64,000 nucleotides of DNA from Aphis gossypii (lineage: Eukaryota > Arthropoda > Insecta > Hemiptera > Aphididae), in the NCBI RefSeq assembly GCF_020184175.1, contig NC_065531.1:44847213-44911212 (forward strand). Direction: 5' to 3'. Both the position numbers and the translations under genes were made by a program. Below are positions 20,866-35,394 of this stretch, piece after piece (positions within the stretch are counted from its first letter, which is position 1; every line of letters starts with the position of its first letter). The notes beneath the pieces were generated by a model. That model was not told where the DNA came from and did no database searches. It saw nothing but the letters and a program-made list of their open reading frames with translations.

Positions 20866-23778
20866 GATACAGGGATTGTCTGAAAGCTTCGGTCGTGGAC
20901 AATCTGTGTGCTAATTTGAACAATATTATAATAATATTTTATATTATTAGGCATTTTTCGATTTGAGAGTGTAGGTTAACTACATTTATTGGTGAACACT
21001 AAATAGTATTTTTATATTATCTATATAAGATAGCGATTTCAATAACATAGTAAGTAAATACCTATCGTTTTTGTAAATATATTTTTGTGTATTAATTATA
21101 CAATTATAATTTATATTATAATAACAAAAATAATAATTTGAATTGATTAGGTATTTTGTATGAAATATTAGCATCGAAACATTTGTTTCATTATCAAATA
21201 TCAATACATCACAAGTTATGATTTATAACTATTAAAAAACAAAGAAAATACCTATTCATAAATGTATTATAGCAATTGGAATTTATTTGAATCTTACTAA
21301 TTAAATTGTTATTATGAAACGACGCTTAGTTATAGGATTATAATCCAGAGGACGTGTCACATGTTGTAGGATAAATTTATAAAACGCGTGTCGTGCCTAG
21401 CACATATTATTATACCAACTGTAGATGTCGATATGCAAGTCGTTGACTAAGGACGCTGACCTGGAATTTGTAATTTTGAAAATGTTTTTCAATCTCCGCA
21501 GTCTGCAAACTATGGATGGTAATTTTGCATTTTGTATTCGTAAAGCACGACGCGCGGCGTGCCGCATTAAAAAGGTTTAATAAAGGAAAACTATTTGTAT
21601 TTAGCTTAACTAAATATCAAAATAAGTTGAAGGTTTGTGCTTTTTTATTTTTACACGAAAATTTCATAGGAGCTGAGAAAATCTTTTAGGGATTATTATG
21701 TCGGGAAAAAACACCGAATTATCGATGATAATACAAATACGTACGAGTATAAATACCTATTCGTGTGAATCATCTCTTTTTAATATTATAATGTCAACTT
21801 TCAAAAGTATATATATCTATTATCTGATGTATTTTACTTGAAAAGATTAATAATTTATTGTTTAATTTTAATTTTTATTAAAATATATTGCCATTAATCA
21901 CTAATTATTAATGGGTCACTTATTAGTTATCAGTTGGTTATTAAATTTAAAAAATCTTCCACGTTGTATACATTTATAAGGTCATAAGATAAATTGTTTT
22001 ACTGTCTAAAAAATAAATCCTAAATATATTATTCTCAAACTTATAAAATACAATTGCTACTATGATAATCTCTCGTGGAAACATAAAACAGTAAATTGTG
22101 TGAATTGTGAATTGTATATCATCGTCTTTATTTGAGTTTCATTTCATTTCATTGGAAGTAAACAAATATTATAATTGTGTAATAAGCTATTTTCAAAACA
22201 CAGTGACACGTACTTGTAAATAAACCCAAAATCGTATTGATACTTTTCGATGTTATCCAATTATTTTCGTTTAGTCATAATATACTTTGTATCAAACCTA
22301 ATAAAAATTATTACTGTGGTTTTTTCTTAACGGTTATGTTTAATTGAGTACATTATTGTAATATGTAATATATTTTATTCACTAATTACTATAATGTAGG
22401 TATACTTATAGCAATAGATCGCAGTTATAATGTTATTATCTATATTATGTCATATGTATAAAGTAGGTACTTAAACTGATTATTATAATTCAAAGTTTAA
22501 AACGTTTTACGCCATGGATATTTCATTAGCTTTGATGGCGTGAAAACCTATCAAATGAGTGTGATAAGTTCATACTGCTGGTGTGGTTGGTTTAGATTTT
22601 TCGATCCAAGACTACATCAAAGGTGAGTTTATTTATTACACTAACGTCAATAATGTCACACAAATTCGCTTTTAAGGGGTTTTATATAGGCAATTTGTTT
22701 TAAAATCTATAAACAATTAAAATTAAAGTATAATATTTAACTTTTATATTATACGCATTTAAAGAAATTAACAAGTAGTCCCACACATAGAAAATAATAG
22801 AATATCTCTTAACATACAACACGGTATTCTATGAACGAAGAGTCTATTATGATCTATTGTTGCCATAGTATTTTATTCAATGAAATTATACATAATATTA
22901 TATTTTTTTAATGTCTCATCAAAAGAAAGAACCGAGAAGGATTACAGTTGTTATAGCCGATAAGAAACCAAATCTCATCATAAAAAGAAAATAACTTTCA
23001 ACTTTGACTGCCATATCATCGTATTTATTTTCCTAAATCACTCATATTTCTAGTTTGAAGAACATAAAAATAACAGATTTTAAAACAATCGTAACATTTT
23101 TTCGGTTGAGTGATATCGAAAAATAATGAAAGCTGTATTATTTTATGCGAGCAGTCAATGTTTTTTTTTCTTTTTACCACGGAAATTTGGTGTCTCGATT
23201 CTCAACTATACGCAGTATTATAGTACCATTTTATTATATTACTAACCGTGATTTACTCGCCAGACGACTGTACGTTCGGTCTGTCAGTGACTACACAAGC
23301 GTATTATAAGTTATAATATTCATAAGCAAGTTTATTTGCGTATGATATTTGTGACCAGCTGTATAATAGCACAATACCTGTCCGTATTAATATTACTATT
23401 ACAATATGGGTTTACTGCAGCGCCGCGGGCTAGGGCGGACGTCAATTTCGCCCACAAGGCACACATATAGTTACATGGTTGTATTATATAACCTATACGA
23501 AGAGAAGATTACCCCCTCGCTATCACCCAATCCATTCTCATATATATGGATCATGAAATTGTTTCGTCTTTACCGTACGTTGCAGTACCTACGCTGTCAC
23601 TACGCGGGTAATAATATGACGTTATTATGCATGTTATTCTTAGAATTCGTAATACAGATTTTATACACGGATTTCACGATAAATGTGTTACTTTTATTAT
23701 TTGTCCCTGAAAAAATTACAGCTTCGTAGAGCGAATAAGAAAGATTAGAGATCAGAGATATTATACGATAGAGGGAGG

Positions 23779-23795
23779 TACAGAGAGAGAGAGAG

Positions 23796-23823
<28 letters not shown>
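23779..23823. repeat. Microsatellite (GA)n(CA)n
   Basis: A run of GA units (from about 23779) passes directly into a long ACAC run ending at 23822. It creates two artificial reading frames on the minus strand. Confidence 0.9.
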
Positions 23824-23826
<3 letters not shown>

Positions 23827-24345
23827 TTATTATTTAATTATAGTTTTATTTTTTTGTTGGTCTTATATGAGATATTGAGAGAGCCTTTTATTTCGCCTTC
23901 CATGGGTGGCCCCGGAGGTGAGATGATTGTAAATGAAAACCCTACTGCTGCAGTGGGTCGAGGAATAGCCATTAACCCGGGCAAGGATAAACATTGCGGT
24001 CGACCGGGGAAGATGTGTATATAATATAAGTATACATATATATTATTTTATATACGGTTCACATACACGAACACTGCAGGTATAATACTCTATAATTTGT
24101 GTTCTGTGTGCGTTTAATGTTTGGGTTTTGGGTGGTTTGGATGATGGCGTATGATATTGTCCTATATATAAAAAAAAACCCTAATAACACCGTGTTTAAT
24201 AATATATAATAGCAGTACGGTGCATACTCGTCTTGTTCACGCTGTAGGAGAAGCTCACGTCAGTTTTTGATTACGTACTACGTATTAAGGAATGTGCGAG
24301 AACGTTTCCGGTATATTATTATTTATTATTGCGTGATGGTTTTTA

Positions 24346-24369
24346 TTAATAATAATAATAATAATAATA
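24346..24369. repeat. Microsatellite (AAT)n
   Basis: Uninterrupted AAT trinucleotides, about eight units. Confidence 0.85.
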
Positions 24370-27300
24370 GTAAAAAGTATTATCATTTAAAAACGATCTT
24401 TTAAATGACTGATCCTGTATAAGACATTAAGACGCATATACAACGTATTAAAATATTAATTATTATTATTAAGCGTGCGTGGTCTATTTTGTAGTATTTC
24501 TTGATACTACGTATGTTATTAATTGTAAGCTCGACTATTAATTTTAACCATCGTAAGGGTAAACTAAAAAATTACATGATGTGTTATTATTTGACTTATG
24601 ACGAAATATTGACGTGATTTGTGTAGTATTAACAAAACTTGAATTATTAAATAAATATAAATACTATAAGTACTTGACCAATGGCAGTTGACAATTAACA
24701 CTTAGCGCTCTATAGGTAGCTAGTTCCTATACATTATACACGTGACAGTGTAAAGTATATAGACGTAATATATAAATCTATTTGTTAATAAAATAATTAT
24801 GTATTAAAAAGTCTTCAACATACGTGTTAATGTATTATTGCTCGGAAAATTAATGTATTTGTAATATGATTGGAATGTTGTGTAATAATAAGTTAAATAT
24901 TTCTGTTAAGTATTATAAGCGTATACTTATAATTTGTAGATTGATATTAATATATATAGGTACCAAAATATATAGTGATAAATAGTATCATATAAATAAT
25001 AATTTTCAAAAGACGTACCTAGGTACTATAGGTACTGTACTGTACGATGTAGGTACTTTTTATTTTTAAGTTATTGTAAATGTATAATTGTTCAAGTGAA
25101 ATTATATTTGTTTATCGGTTATTTTACTGGCTTTACATCTTATACTAATCATAAAAATCTCATTAATTAGGATTTAATACATATGGTCGATATGTGCAGT
25201 GCACGAATCATTATCACAACGAATAATATTAAATATTCCTAGAAATATAATTTGAATTTTCAATTAAGAAAAATACTAATGCCAGGCTATAGTACCTAAA
25301 TAATTAGACGTGTTTCTATCACATTAATCATCTATTATATTGTCTGTAGTTGTTTCACTATTTACCGCATATGACATATGATTATATGAATACAATGAAT
25401 CAATGATGTATGTATCAATAGTTAATAGTTATGTATATTATTTTTTTATAATTATTATAATCATTTATATCATATATGATTATAAATATATAGCTAGATA
25501 TTGGATTAATAACAACATATTATAGTGTATTACTAAATATAATTTGAGGATTTACTTGGCATAAACTTTATTATTCACGTATAATTTAATTAAAATTGTT
25601 CCTCTAGCTTATTATATACGTATAGGTATATGCACATAAAAGGCAAATAATCTTTAATAATGCATAATATATAGGATATATAACTATATGGCAATAAGAA
25701 CCTTACAAGGGGAAATTGAATGTCAGAACTCAGATCTAGCTTTAATAAGGCTATAACCTTATTATATTAGTTTAAGAAAGTCAAAAATTTTTTTCTAGTA
25801 AGAAGGATTGAGGTTAAAAATGACAATACAGGAATTAGATATAGGTAGGTACTTCACATATAGCTGTATATTATATATATATAATACACAATTTTATTTA
25901 GTTAAAACAAAAATATCAGTTTCATAAATATTTTCCATTAAGATTTAAAGTTATTATTTATTACTCAGTGTATAGAATAAGTACAGTAAATTATATCCAT
26001 TATATCTGAACTTTTTTGTCGTGTTTTTATAATAAAAGAAATATTAATATAGTATACGGAAAGGTTTATATTATCGAGTAGAATTACACAAGGAAAATTA
26101 TTTCTTCATTCGATTTTCAAACAAAACAGTTTCCAGTTATTCTTGTATTTGTAATAACAATTAACAGTAAGTCACAGTCTATTATAGTGAAAAATATTCA
26201 ATAGAGATGTTATAACATGTTATTTTATTACAGTTACCAGTTTTTATACACAGTTTATATTACAATATATCTTTGAATTAGTTATTTTAATGAGTTGTGA
26301 TTTTATATTTCTGAATATTGGTGATAAATGAACAATGACATTTAGCTAATGATTATAGAATAGGTGTATTTATCAAAAACATTATAAACATAAAAGTTGT
26401 AAAATCTCTAAATAGTTCACTATAAAATTAACAGCTATTGAACATTTACTTAAAATCGTCTTAATTATTAATAATAACTTTAATTAAGTATTTAATTAAT
26501 ATTTTATTTGTCATAGTGTATTAATATGTGCCTGTCATAATAATGTTTCTCAATCTTCTTCTCATCGAAAAACTGACGAAAAAACTGCATTCTAAATCAA
26601 CTTGTTGCTTTGAAGAAGATGACACATTTTGTTAACAAACGATTATTGAAATTATTGGTAATTTTCAGAATGAGTAAAAAGTAGTTAAAATAATTTACAT
26701 TTTGATCATGAATTAATTAATTTTTTAAAATTTTTTATTTAAATTAAAAAAAAGAAAAATAGTGTTGTTGGTTAATTAAAGAGATACTAGATATAAAATA
26801 TGATTTAGTATAAATACAACAAATACAACCTATATAAGCTATAACATGGCTATAATATTATGAATATATTTATGTATAAAACTATATTATACACGTCTAT
26901 AATGTCTATACATTATATACTTACTTAATATGATTTTAAAAAGAAAACAACATTAAATTTAACCTAATGATATGATGGAGATATGAAATATTACAGGCTT
27001 ATTTTTGCGTAGGTGTCCGAAAAATAAATAATGCTGGATGTTTACCTTATGAAAAGTAAGTATAGTACCTATTAGATATATATGACGTAAATATATGTAA
27101 GTACGATTAAAAAGGAAAATTATATATTTTATTTCAAAATACACGATTACCTTTTAGTAATAGATTTATCTGTGGTATATTTTTTATTACCTACGTAAAA
27201 ATAAAACAATTATATATTATTTTATCACATGATTATAACATTGCTATATTTTATTTTTACGTACATTTACAAAATAAATATAATATTAAACTTATCAGGA

Positions 27301-28429
27301 CGATTTCCATTAGCATTCGTTTATGTGTTGTCAGAAAATACTGTAGTTAATTATTTTAGTAAATTTAGTTTATTGTTTTATATTGTTTATAGATAAAAAA
27401 TGGCGTATTTATGTGTTATATAGATATTCGATATTTAATTAGTGTACGAAGTCACTTGGAAAAAAATCACTTTGTTTTGAAACGCATACTTCACAGTTGC
27501 GTGGGAATAAGTCGTAGTTATAAAAACTATCATAACGATGTATACAATTTATAATAGTTGTATCGTACTATCGTGCTACTATGAATAAAATTGGCGGATA
27601 AAAAAATAATATTGACGTGCGGTAGGTATATTATTATATTATTAGCTACGTATATTACGTCGATATAAACCTATTATATGCTTTTATGGAAAAAGAAATA
27701 ATCGCTCGCGAAAAGGCCTACACGTATACACTATATATAGTATATAACTATATACGTATGTATATAACGGTTAAGCGTAAAATCGCTGCTTATACGGCGA
27801 AATCGCCGACTAAATATGCTATGTGTATATAAATATATATAGTATATAAGTATACATATACGCCGCTGGGATCAAAGAAACGATGACGACGTTAGATGAA
27901 GACGTGCCGCTTGCGGGATATAATTAACCGACTATTTTTCTGCGATTCTATTGCGGACCGAGACGGATTTAATTGAGACCTTTCGCTCGATGGATTCCTA
28001 ATACCTCACACATCGTGTCGGTTTATAACGCACAGTGTATACATCGTCGAGGGACGACGACCCCCACCGCCACTACCATCATCACCTTATACCAACGCGC
28101 GGATAGAGTATTATATATATGTACAAACAAGTATATATACCTATAACGTAATAATAATATATCATATTATGTGTTTTTGGCGGACAAAAGACTGAAAAAT
28201 AAGGGGCGTCGTTCAAGGTGCAAAATAAATATATTATATATGGGATAGGGTATACTACAGACGAAAAAAACTTAATGAAAATTCTAAAACGCAATTCGCG
28301 GCCATACGACTAAATTAAATAATATATTATTTATTATTTAATTATTATTATATATATACTTATATATTATTTTATGTACGTCGGTTCAACGTGTCGTGCA
28401 CTACCGTCAAAAAAAAAAAAGAAAAAGAA

Positions 28430-28743
28430 AAAAAAGCCACTCATCCGATCGGACGACAGACGACTGCTGCAGCAACAGCAGCGGCGGCTCGACCGTTCGC
28501 GGCGATGACCCGCGGGGGTCTCGGGGCCCGTGACATAATAGGCTGCGGTTATTAGGCGTGCACGTCAGCCCAAGGATCGCATCATATACACTCGGTGTAT
28601 AACCAATTACGAGGTTCGGGAGGCGTGTCGTGTCGTTGGCGGCGGAGGCCGTATTCTCTCTCTTTCAGTAGTATACGTATATGTATATATACACATTACC
28701 CGCTCTCCCGGCCGTCCGTGTTTCCCTCTGGTCGATGCCGCCG

Positions 28744-28774
<31 letters not shown>

Positions 28775-29362
28775 GGCATTAAAGTCTCCGACGTCGAACA
28801 GTTCGCGTGTACGCGCTCTCCTCCTTATACGCGCGTAAATGTACCGCGATCGTACATCGTAAGTATATGCGATAATAATAGTGAAAATACGTAATATCAA
28901 TATCGTAAGCGACGAAATTTTTCACTTTACGACTATATATATACAGTGCGTTACGCGCCGGGCCGGTTTAAAAATAACTCCGAATCGTCGTGCCTCACGC
29001 CCATACCATTACGACGCGTGTATAAAATAGATTATTAATATTCATAAGATATCGACTGACCTGTCGCAGCTGCGGTCGTAAATCGTACGATAATATGCTC
29101 GCGTATTTATCTCCGTCAATTATATAACATACGCGCGTTATCGTGGTGCAGTTAATATTTATTTGATTCGCCGAGTCTCGTCTGTTTGGATCGATGCTCG
29201 TCGTTGGTCGGTAACTGCGTCACAGTGGCGCGCGAAGTCCGTCAGCCCTCGGCGGGCGCGGGAAGCACGCGTAAGTGATAAGAACGCCGACAGCGGCTAC
29301 CGGTATATACGGGACGGCCCCGGGGGCATGCCGCCGGTTTCGTAGGGCTCCACCGGCCCATT
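28430..29362 (+). promoter_or_regulatory. CpG-rich 5' region / 5' UTR of the Wnt gene
   Basis: GC content and CpG density rise sharply compared with the 7 kb upstream and stay high up to the start codon. The segment includes CAG-rich sequence at about 28,465-28,490 and a (CGA)n run at 28751-28772. No single TATA/initiator pair stands out. A five-codon upstream frame (29328-29345, ATG to TAG) precedes the Wnt start. A consensus donor CGC|GTAAGT at 29271 could end an alternative 5' untranslated exon. Promoter role is inferred from position. Confidence 0.5.
28751..28772. repeat. Trinucleotide repeat (CGA)n
   Basis: Seven CGA units in the GC-rich leader region. The arginine/serine-rich frames across it on either strand are products of the repeat and not genes. 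Confidence 0.85.
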
Positions 29363-29433
29363 ATGCGCACAGTCCGGACGGGTATCATCATCAAGGCGTT
29401 GTTTTGGAACATTTTGTTGGCCGTCAACTTCAG
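29363..29433 (+). CDS. Wnt7: Wnt gene, coding exon 1 (signal peptide)
   Basis: The first in-frame ATG after a stop at 29279-29281 opens 23 codons plus two bases, ending in a donor TTCAG|GTGTGT. The peptide starts MRTVRTG and contains the hydrophobic core IIIKALFWNILLAV, a typical secretion signal of the Wnt precursor, which is lipidated in the ER and secreted. The final two bases AG join the first base G of the exon at 56724 to make Arg24, followed by VLASAFG. Vertebrate WNT7 proteins also have a first exon of about 24 codons holding only the signal peptide, with the intron just before the ALGASIICNKI-like segment. That shared architecture, plus exact phase match, is the basis for joining two exons 27 kb apart. 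No transcript evidence is available here. A five-codon upstream ORF might lower translation. Confidence 0.75.
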
Positions 29434-30964
29434 GTGTGTTATGATATTTTTATAAGCGTATACTGTATAGGTATATTATCCACAGGACAATTTATATAAG
29501 AGTACGAGTATGCAGTGTCACTTTTGTAGTTATAATAACATGTATATAGTTGTGACAAATAATAATAGTTATAAAGATTAACCACACCAGCCGATAAAAA
29601 ATAACAAAAATTGAACTACTTAATTAGAATTGTAGGTAGTGTGTATAGGTTAGATTTAATATATTATGCATATTTATACATAAATAATGCATAATATATA
29701 TGGTTACCCCACAGGGGTATATAAATTATATAGTATAATATATCTGTAAGACAAAATTAAAATATTATATGATAATATAAGTATTAGTGTATATATAACG
29801 TCTTAATAATGCTGCACGTTCTGTATTTGATTTGATTTGTGCTTACCCCGGAGGAGTTTTTTTTACAGACATAATTTCTAAATATTCAAATATTATATTT
29901 TATGATTTAATTGTATAAATCATATACGTATTTTTAAACATAAGTTTATGTTACATGATTGTACTGATATCACTGAAGACTAGGTTAGCTGGTTAGGTTG
30001 AAACGAACAAAATTAGCATATATTTTTTATATTTACATAATACATATATAAGCTCCAAGTATAAGTTATTGTTCTACAGTCTACACAATGACACTAATCC
30101 TATATTTTATAAACGCATTATATTATTTTAAACAATTTCACTGCTTATATTGTTAGTACAAATAGACTCATAAACGTTGCTGAGAAAACGGCGCGTTCTA
30201 AAAAATGCCACTGTATAATTTTATTCAAACAGAGCTTATAGGTAATCGCGTTTTCCGGATTTTTGTTCTTCTTAAATCCAATTTATAAACCAAACCAATA
30301 TACATCCCCCTTTACCGCCGTGATTAATGCGATAACCGTTCTACAGACCCCAAACCACGACGAATCACCCCGGAGGGCTTTCTGTTATTCGGTCTACACC
30401 AATGCGAGAGGGAGTTCGATGAACAAAAATCTTTAATGGACACTATCGTGCAGTGCTTATCGTGGAACGTATTTTATTTTTTTTTCATCCTCGGTGATGT
30501 AATAAAATATGGTCGAACTATATCCATTCGCCACTAAATCGAATAAAAATCAACCGTTTATCACATAGTAGACTACAGACATATTATATATAGCACTCGA
30601 TATATTGTTAGTATAATAACCAGCTAATTATAGTTCATATACGAATATACCTACCTAGATATATTTTATTTTATGATATAAAAATTTAGTAATAAACTAT
30701 ATATTATATTATTATTAATTAAATATAAACGAGCCTAAACGTCGTATCAGTTCACACCGACTCGTATGTACACGAAAACCTAAAATATTATTTTACAAGG
30801 TTGTGTAAATTAGGAATAAAGATCGTCGTCGCGTCTGCATGTAACACCTGATGGTCATATATATATATTCGCGGTGTAAAATCGTGTGTCGTATTTTAAA
30901 GATTTGGTCGTTGGAAAAAGAATGTCACACGTCAACAATATTTATTTATTTTATTACGACCGAG

Positions 30965-31087
30965 ATGAGCAAGTATAACTGTCCGCCCGCCGTGTACAGG
31001 CAGACCGCTGCGGATAACAGTCCACCGGAGAATGCTGCACTGGACCGCGCGTGGTGTGCACTTCTGCAGCAGCAGACGGGCCCTTGA
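30965..31087 (+). CDS. Possible 40-codon small ORF in intron 1
   Basis: The frame starts MSKYNCPPAVYRQTAADN and ends QQQTGP then TGA, with GC-rich codons unlike its AT-rich setting. No family is recognised. A GC-rich regulatory island giving a chance open frame is at least as likely. Confidence 0.2.
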   Translation: MSKYNCPPAVYRQTAADNSPPENAALDRAWCALLQQQTGP

Positions 31088-31573
31088 GGCATTACGCGCA
31101 CATCGTCGTCGCTGCACACTGCTACATTATAATAATATATAACAACAACCAGTTAGAAATACCTTCGAAATGCTCGGCCGGTCGTAAATAATTACGCCAT
31201 TTAAAGAAATTGAGAGAGAAAAGAAAAAGTCAAACGCCCGCCGTAATGTATTTATCGACGTTTCATTGTCAAAAAATCGATTATAAATCAAATTCGCTAA
31301 AAACCGTTTCGCAAATCATATTATATGTAAACGTGACGTGTATATATAGGTACGTCCCGCGGCAATGGTAAGCGCGAAATTCTTACAGTTATTTGTATTT
31401 ATATATATATATATATGTACAAAAGCAAATAGCGTATATTATATACGAAACATATGTTATAATAATATATACGAACAATACGTAATAATAAACATTCACT
31501 GAACGCCGCTCATATAATATTATAGTATAATATGTGTGCCTACTACAGACTGATGGTGTATAACTTAATCGTA

Positions 31574-31740
31574 CCGGGTGATCCATTTAACGTAAGATAT
31601 TCATTATTTCTAAGACTATAAACATTTTTTTTTTTTAATTATATAATGATTTAGAATAATTATGTAAAAGAAATATTTTCAAAATTTGTGTTGAGTGGTT
31701 TCTTAAAGAATGAGTGTTTTACGTTAAACGAATCACTCAA
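31574..31740. mobile_element. Short MITE with GGGTGATC(C/T)-TTTAACGTAA termini
   Basis: The left end CCGGGTGATCCATTTAACGTAAGAT is mirrored by the right end, reverse-complemented TTGAGTGATTCGTTTAACGTAAAAC, with most positions agreeing over the outer 22 bases. About 165 bp, AT-rich interior, no coding. Superfamily not determined. Confidence 0.6.
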
Positions 31741-33681
31741 TTATATTAAGCATCCACTTCCGACTATATATATACATATATTGGTAAAATGTATTTTTAT
31801 GTTGAGTATCGATTTTCCTATCGAATCGTTTCAATTACTTGGTTTGCACCAACTCGCGACATAATATTATTATTTCGGTTTTGTTGTCATTATAATATTA
31901 TTATTATTTATTTTGTTGATATTATACAATACACGATGAGTTTCGGCAAACTTACTACACTTTAGATCTTACAGTATTACGTCTTATACTCTATACACGC
32001 ATAGGTATAACGCCATATAAAGGTACGGATTAATGATGATGCTGCGGCACTCCGGAGACATGCGTTTGACTTATCTGCGGCCTGTACGATGCAGGTACTT
32101 AAAAACCGTAAACTGTACGCTCGTCCTCAGACTGTCCGTGAATGTCATATTGTAATATGTGTAGTGTGTACTATAATAATATTAATATTAAAGTGGCAGT
32201 AACTTACTATAATATTATTGTGTATACATACGTCTTATGTCTTTGCGATGTCTAATAATGTACGACGTCTGTCCATCCGCGAGCTATAAATGTTTTGTCA
32301 AAAGACTACACTTCTTTTATTGTATATTATACTATTTATCTGCCTACGTGAAATCGATAGTCGTACCATAGTCGTCGTCGTTATTCGTTTATCGTAATGC
32401 CAATGCGTATCTACAGTCGTTTTTTACGATTTATATTGAACACATCGTACACGTATACAACACTATTACGGGCACTGTAAAAGGCTAAGCTAATAATATA
32501 CATATTATGTATCGCCAACGTACAATGTAAGGAGTAGTGACCGAGGTATAATTCCTAGAAAAGTTCAATAATATACACGAACGGATCGGTTTACGAGAAT
32601 ATCAAAACTAAATATAAAATGATATATGTTAAATTATTTAATTTAATTTTTGTCTTCTTGTGTGAAATCTGTGCACTATATAAGTGTACAGCGTAATTTT
32701 GATCGTTGAATATTGGACCGGCAGAGGTGATACGATTGCATAATTATAGTTAGGTATTAGATTTTGCTATATAGGTACGTAATTGACGCTTCTCACCGAA
32801 TCCAATAATAATTAAAAATATAAAAACGAAAATTAAAGACTCGTATGACATTTATACGCTCAAATAGATTCAAATGGTTTTCCGAAATTAAAATACTGAA
32901 CATTTCCTGAAAATTATGATTCGAATTCGAATGGTAAACGTCTTGCGGTCTTTTTTTACTTTACAGTGCCTATATTATCATATGACACAAAAATACACAC
33001 TGAATACCTCCTATAACTTTATATTATATAGATTGTCATCACTAAATTGTAATTTGTCTGTGGCCGTCACGACCTAGCGAAACAAAACGGTTGGTACCCA
33101 CGACACAAAATAATTATAATTTTAATTAACGACGATAAATCATCGTACACTACTATAGATGTTTTGATGAGTAACTATTATTATTTAAGTTGTATACCGA
33201 ATAACGTGTAAAGGTTCCACCACATTTCTGTATGACTGTTTATATGAATAGGAACCACGTCATAGTAAATATCCGATGTCAGCGCCATTAGCGTATTTCG
33301 AAAACTCGTGGGTTGGATGACCATAGAACTCTAAGCTCTACGTTTTGTTCACTAAATTAGGTTCGTAGTAACTAGAAATCTATTATATTTATTATATATA
33401 CTCGCGCGTATCCCGTGTATGTGTATATATACAAATATACATTATAAATACAATTTTGTTCTTAATGTATAATGTATTCGCACTGTTAATTTAAACGAGA
33501 CACAGCTCGTAAACCTTCGCTAATAAATCAAGTTTTTATTCCTAAACGTGAAATGCATATTAAACTCTAATTGAACCGAAATGATTTACTGAAAAATGAT
33601 AGTGCGCGATAGTTTTCGATTTATCCTGGTGTCATTGCGTCGTCTTGTTGGTTGTTAAATTGTTTCGTGTCGTATAATAAT

Positions 33682-33750
33682 CAGGCCAGGATTATAAGAG
33701 GGGGGTCCGAGGTCCCGAGGCCCCGAGGTACACGAAAAATAGGGGTCCAA
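33682..33750. mobile_element. Left end of a hAT-like element
   Basis: CAGGCCAGGATTATAAGAGG followed by GAGGTCCCGAGGCCCCGAGG resembles the terminus of the hAT MITE at 20661-20865 (CAGGGCCGGATTTAGAGG ... GAGGCCTCGGGGC). A matching right end was not found, so the element may be truncated. Confidence 0.4.
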
Positions 33751-35363
33751 CTTGTTTAGTATACTACTTAATTAACTATGTATCTTTAATTACTAAATTA
33801 TTACTTATAAAGTTATAACTTATAACTTATAAGTAATAGCACAATGATTTTTTTTTATTGGAATTGAAAATTTGTAATCCGATCAAAATAATTTTATCAA
33901 CTAAAACCGTGGTTATATTTTTACTATAGGTACATATCTACTAGCATTCTATTATGGCTCCTTTTATAAAATTTACTCGATACTATACATACTATAATAT
34001 AACCAATAGTATAATATGTTGTAGGTAAATAATTTGTCTATATTTTAACAACTAAAATTTACTATCGACTATTACTTAATTGACACTATGAACAAGAACA
34101 AAAAATGTTTATATATATTTTTTAATTTGTATTCTCTTATTGTTATTGTAATAAGTATAATAATATAATGTATTTATTTTTTCAAGATGACCAATAAAAT
34201 ATCTCACCCTGTGGAGAGATTTGTCTTTTTCGGGCCTAATTATAATTTTTAATTGAACGGTTAGATTTTTCATCATTATTATTTTTGAATAAATCCTAAA
34301 TTTTATGTTGCCACGACGTACAGCTATAATAAGTATATGCGCTGCAGTTTACGTGTTCAACGACAAAACCATATAATATAGGTATAGGTGCTTATGTCCG
34401 AAATTTATATAGTCTATTCACATTTCACAGTCCTACGCACCGGTCGTAATAAATACATTTTTAACGAGATAGACCGCAAATCAGAGGTACAGGTTTTGAG
34501 AACTCATTTGAGTAGTTCTCGCACCCATAGCTGCTTATATATAGGTATAGGTATATATCATTACAGTGATTATATTGGCGAACACGGTTTTTTATTCGCA
34601 CTATTATTACTATTATACGCTGAAAAGCTATCGGACGGGTGATTTTTTTCATGTCAGCCGGTTGTAAAATATGAGACCCAACACCATCACTCGTGTATAA
34701 TATAGTTATGTTTATATAGTCATAAAGATTTCTCGAGCATCCGCTGCGTGACGTGATATTTCACTCAACGAGACCAACGACAATCCAACAGTAATACTAC
34801 AATATATTACAATAATAGTATACATGCGTATAATATTATAATATAATATAATGGTTCACACCGCTGCAGTGGTCAACTTACGGTGCATCTCGGTCAACCC
34901 TCCCCCCTTTTCATTCACAATGACACCACGAGAAGCCAAGAGAAGAAGACTATAATGTTGTACGCATTGTTTACAATGCTTATTATTGCGAAGACCGTCG
35001 TCTTATTATACTTATTAGTTATTGCGACCTCTCGTGCAGCATATATATAATATATAATATATGATACATAATAAACTTCTACTTAGTCATCGACTGAAAA
35101 TAACAAAAATTGCGAAAACACCATGATTATAATATTATTTTTAACTTGTTTATGTGTAAGGTTATAATTATTGTTATTATTTTTGTAATTACCTATCTCA
35201 GTTTTTTCTCAATAATCCAATGTAAAACGAATTGGATTTTCTTTATTATTTTTACGAATAGGTTACCCGAACATCTGGTCCGGAAAAAAAAAACACTAAG
35301 ACTCAACATGATGGGGTACACCTCCAAGGGTGGAAAACTATCTAATATACTCACGGTAAATAC

Positions 35364-35394
<31 letters not shown>

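Larger units (their letters stand above)
20880..28400. other. Non-coding intergenic region upstream of the Wnt gene
   Basis: AT-rich with many short ATATA palindromes and aphid-like TAGGTAC motifs. Short CpG-containing segments occur at about 23,400-23,480, 23,900-24,010 and 27,700-28,080. No reading frame is convincing as coding. It probably contains distal regulatory sequence, but nothing specific can be pointed to. Confidence 0.4.

Noticed and set aside
23406..23729. 107-codon plus-strand frame
   Set aside because: No domain, mixed hydrophobic composition and overlap with the GA/CA microsatellite frame on the other strand; looks like chance.
28595..28900. Overlapping 99- and 97-codon frames on both strands, rich in Arg/Ser
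   Set aside because: They are produced by a (CGA)n repeat and CpG-rich leader sequence; neither has a domain, splice context or protein-like composition.
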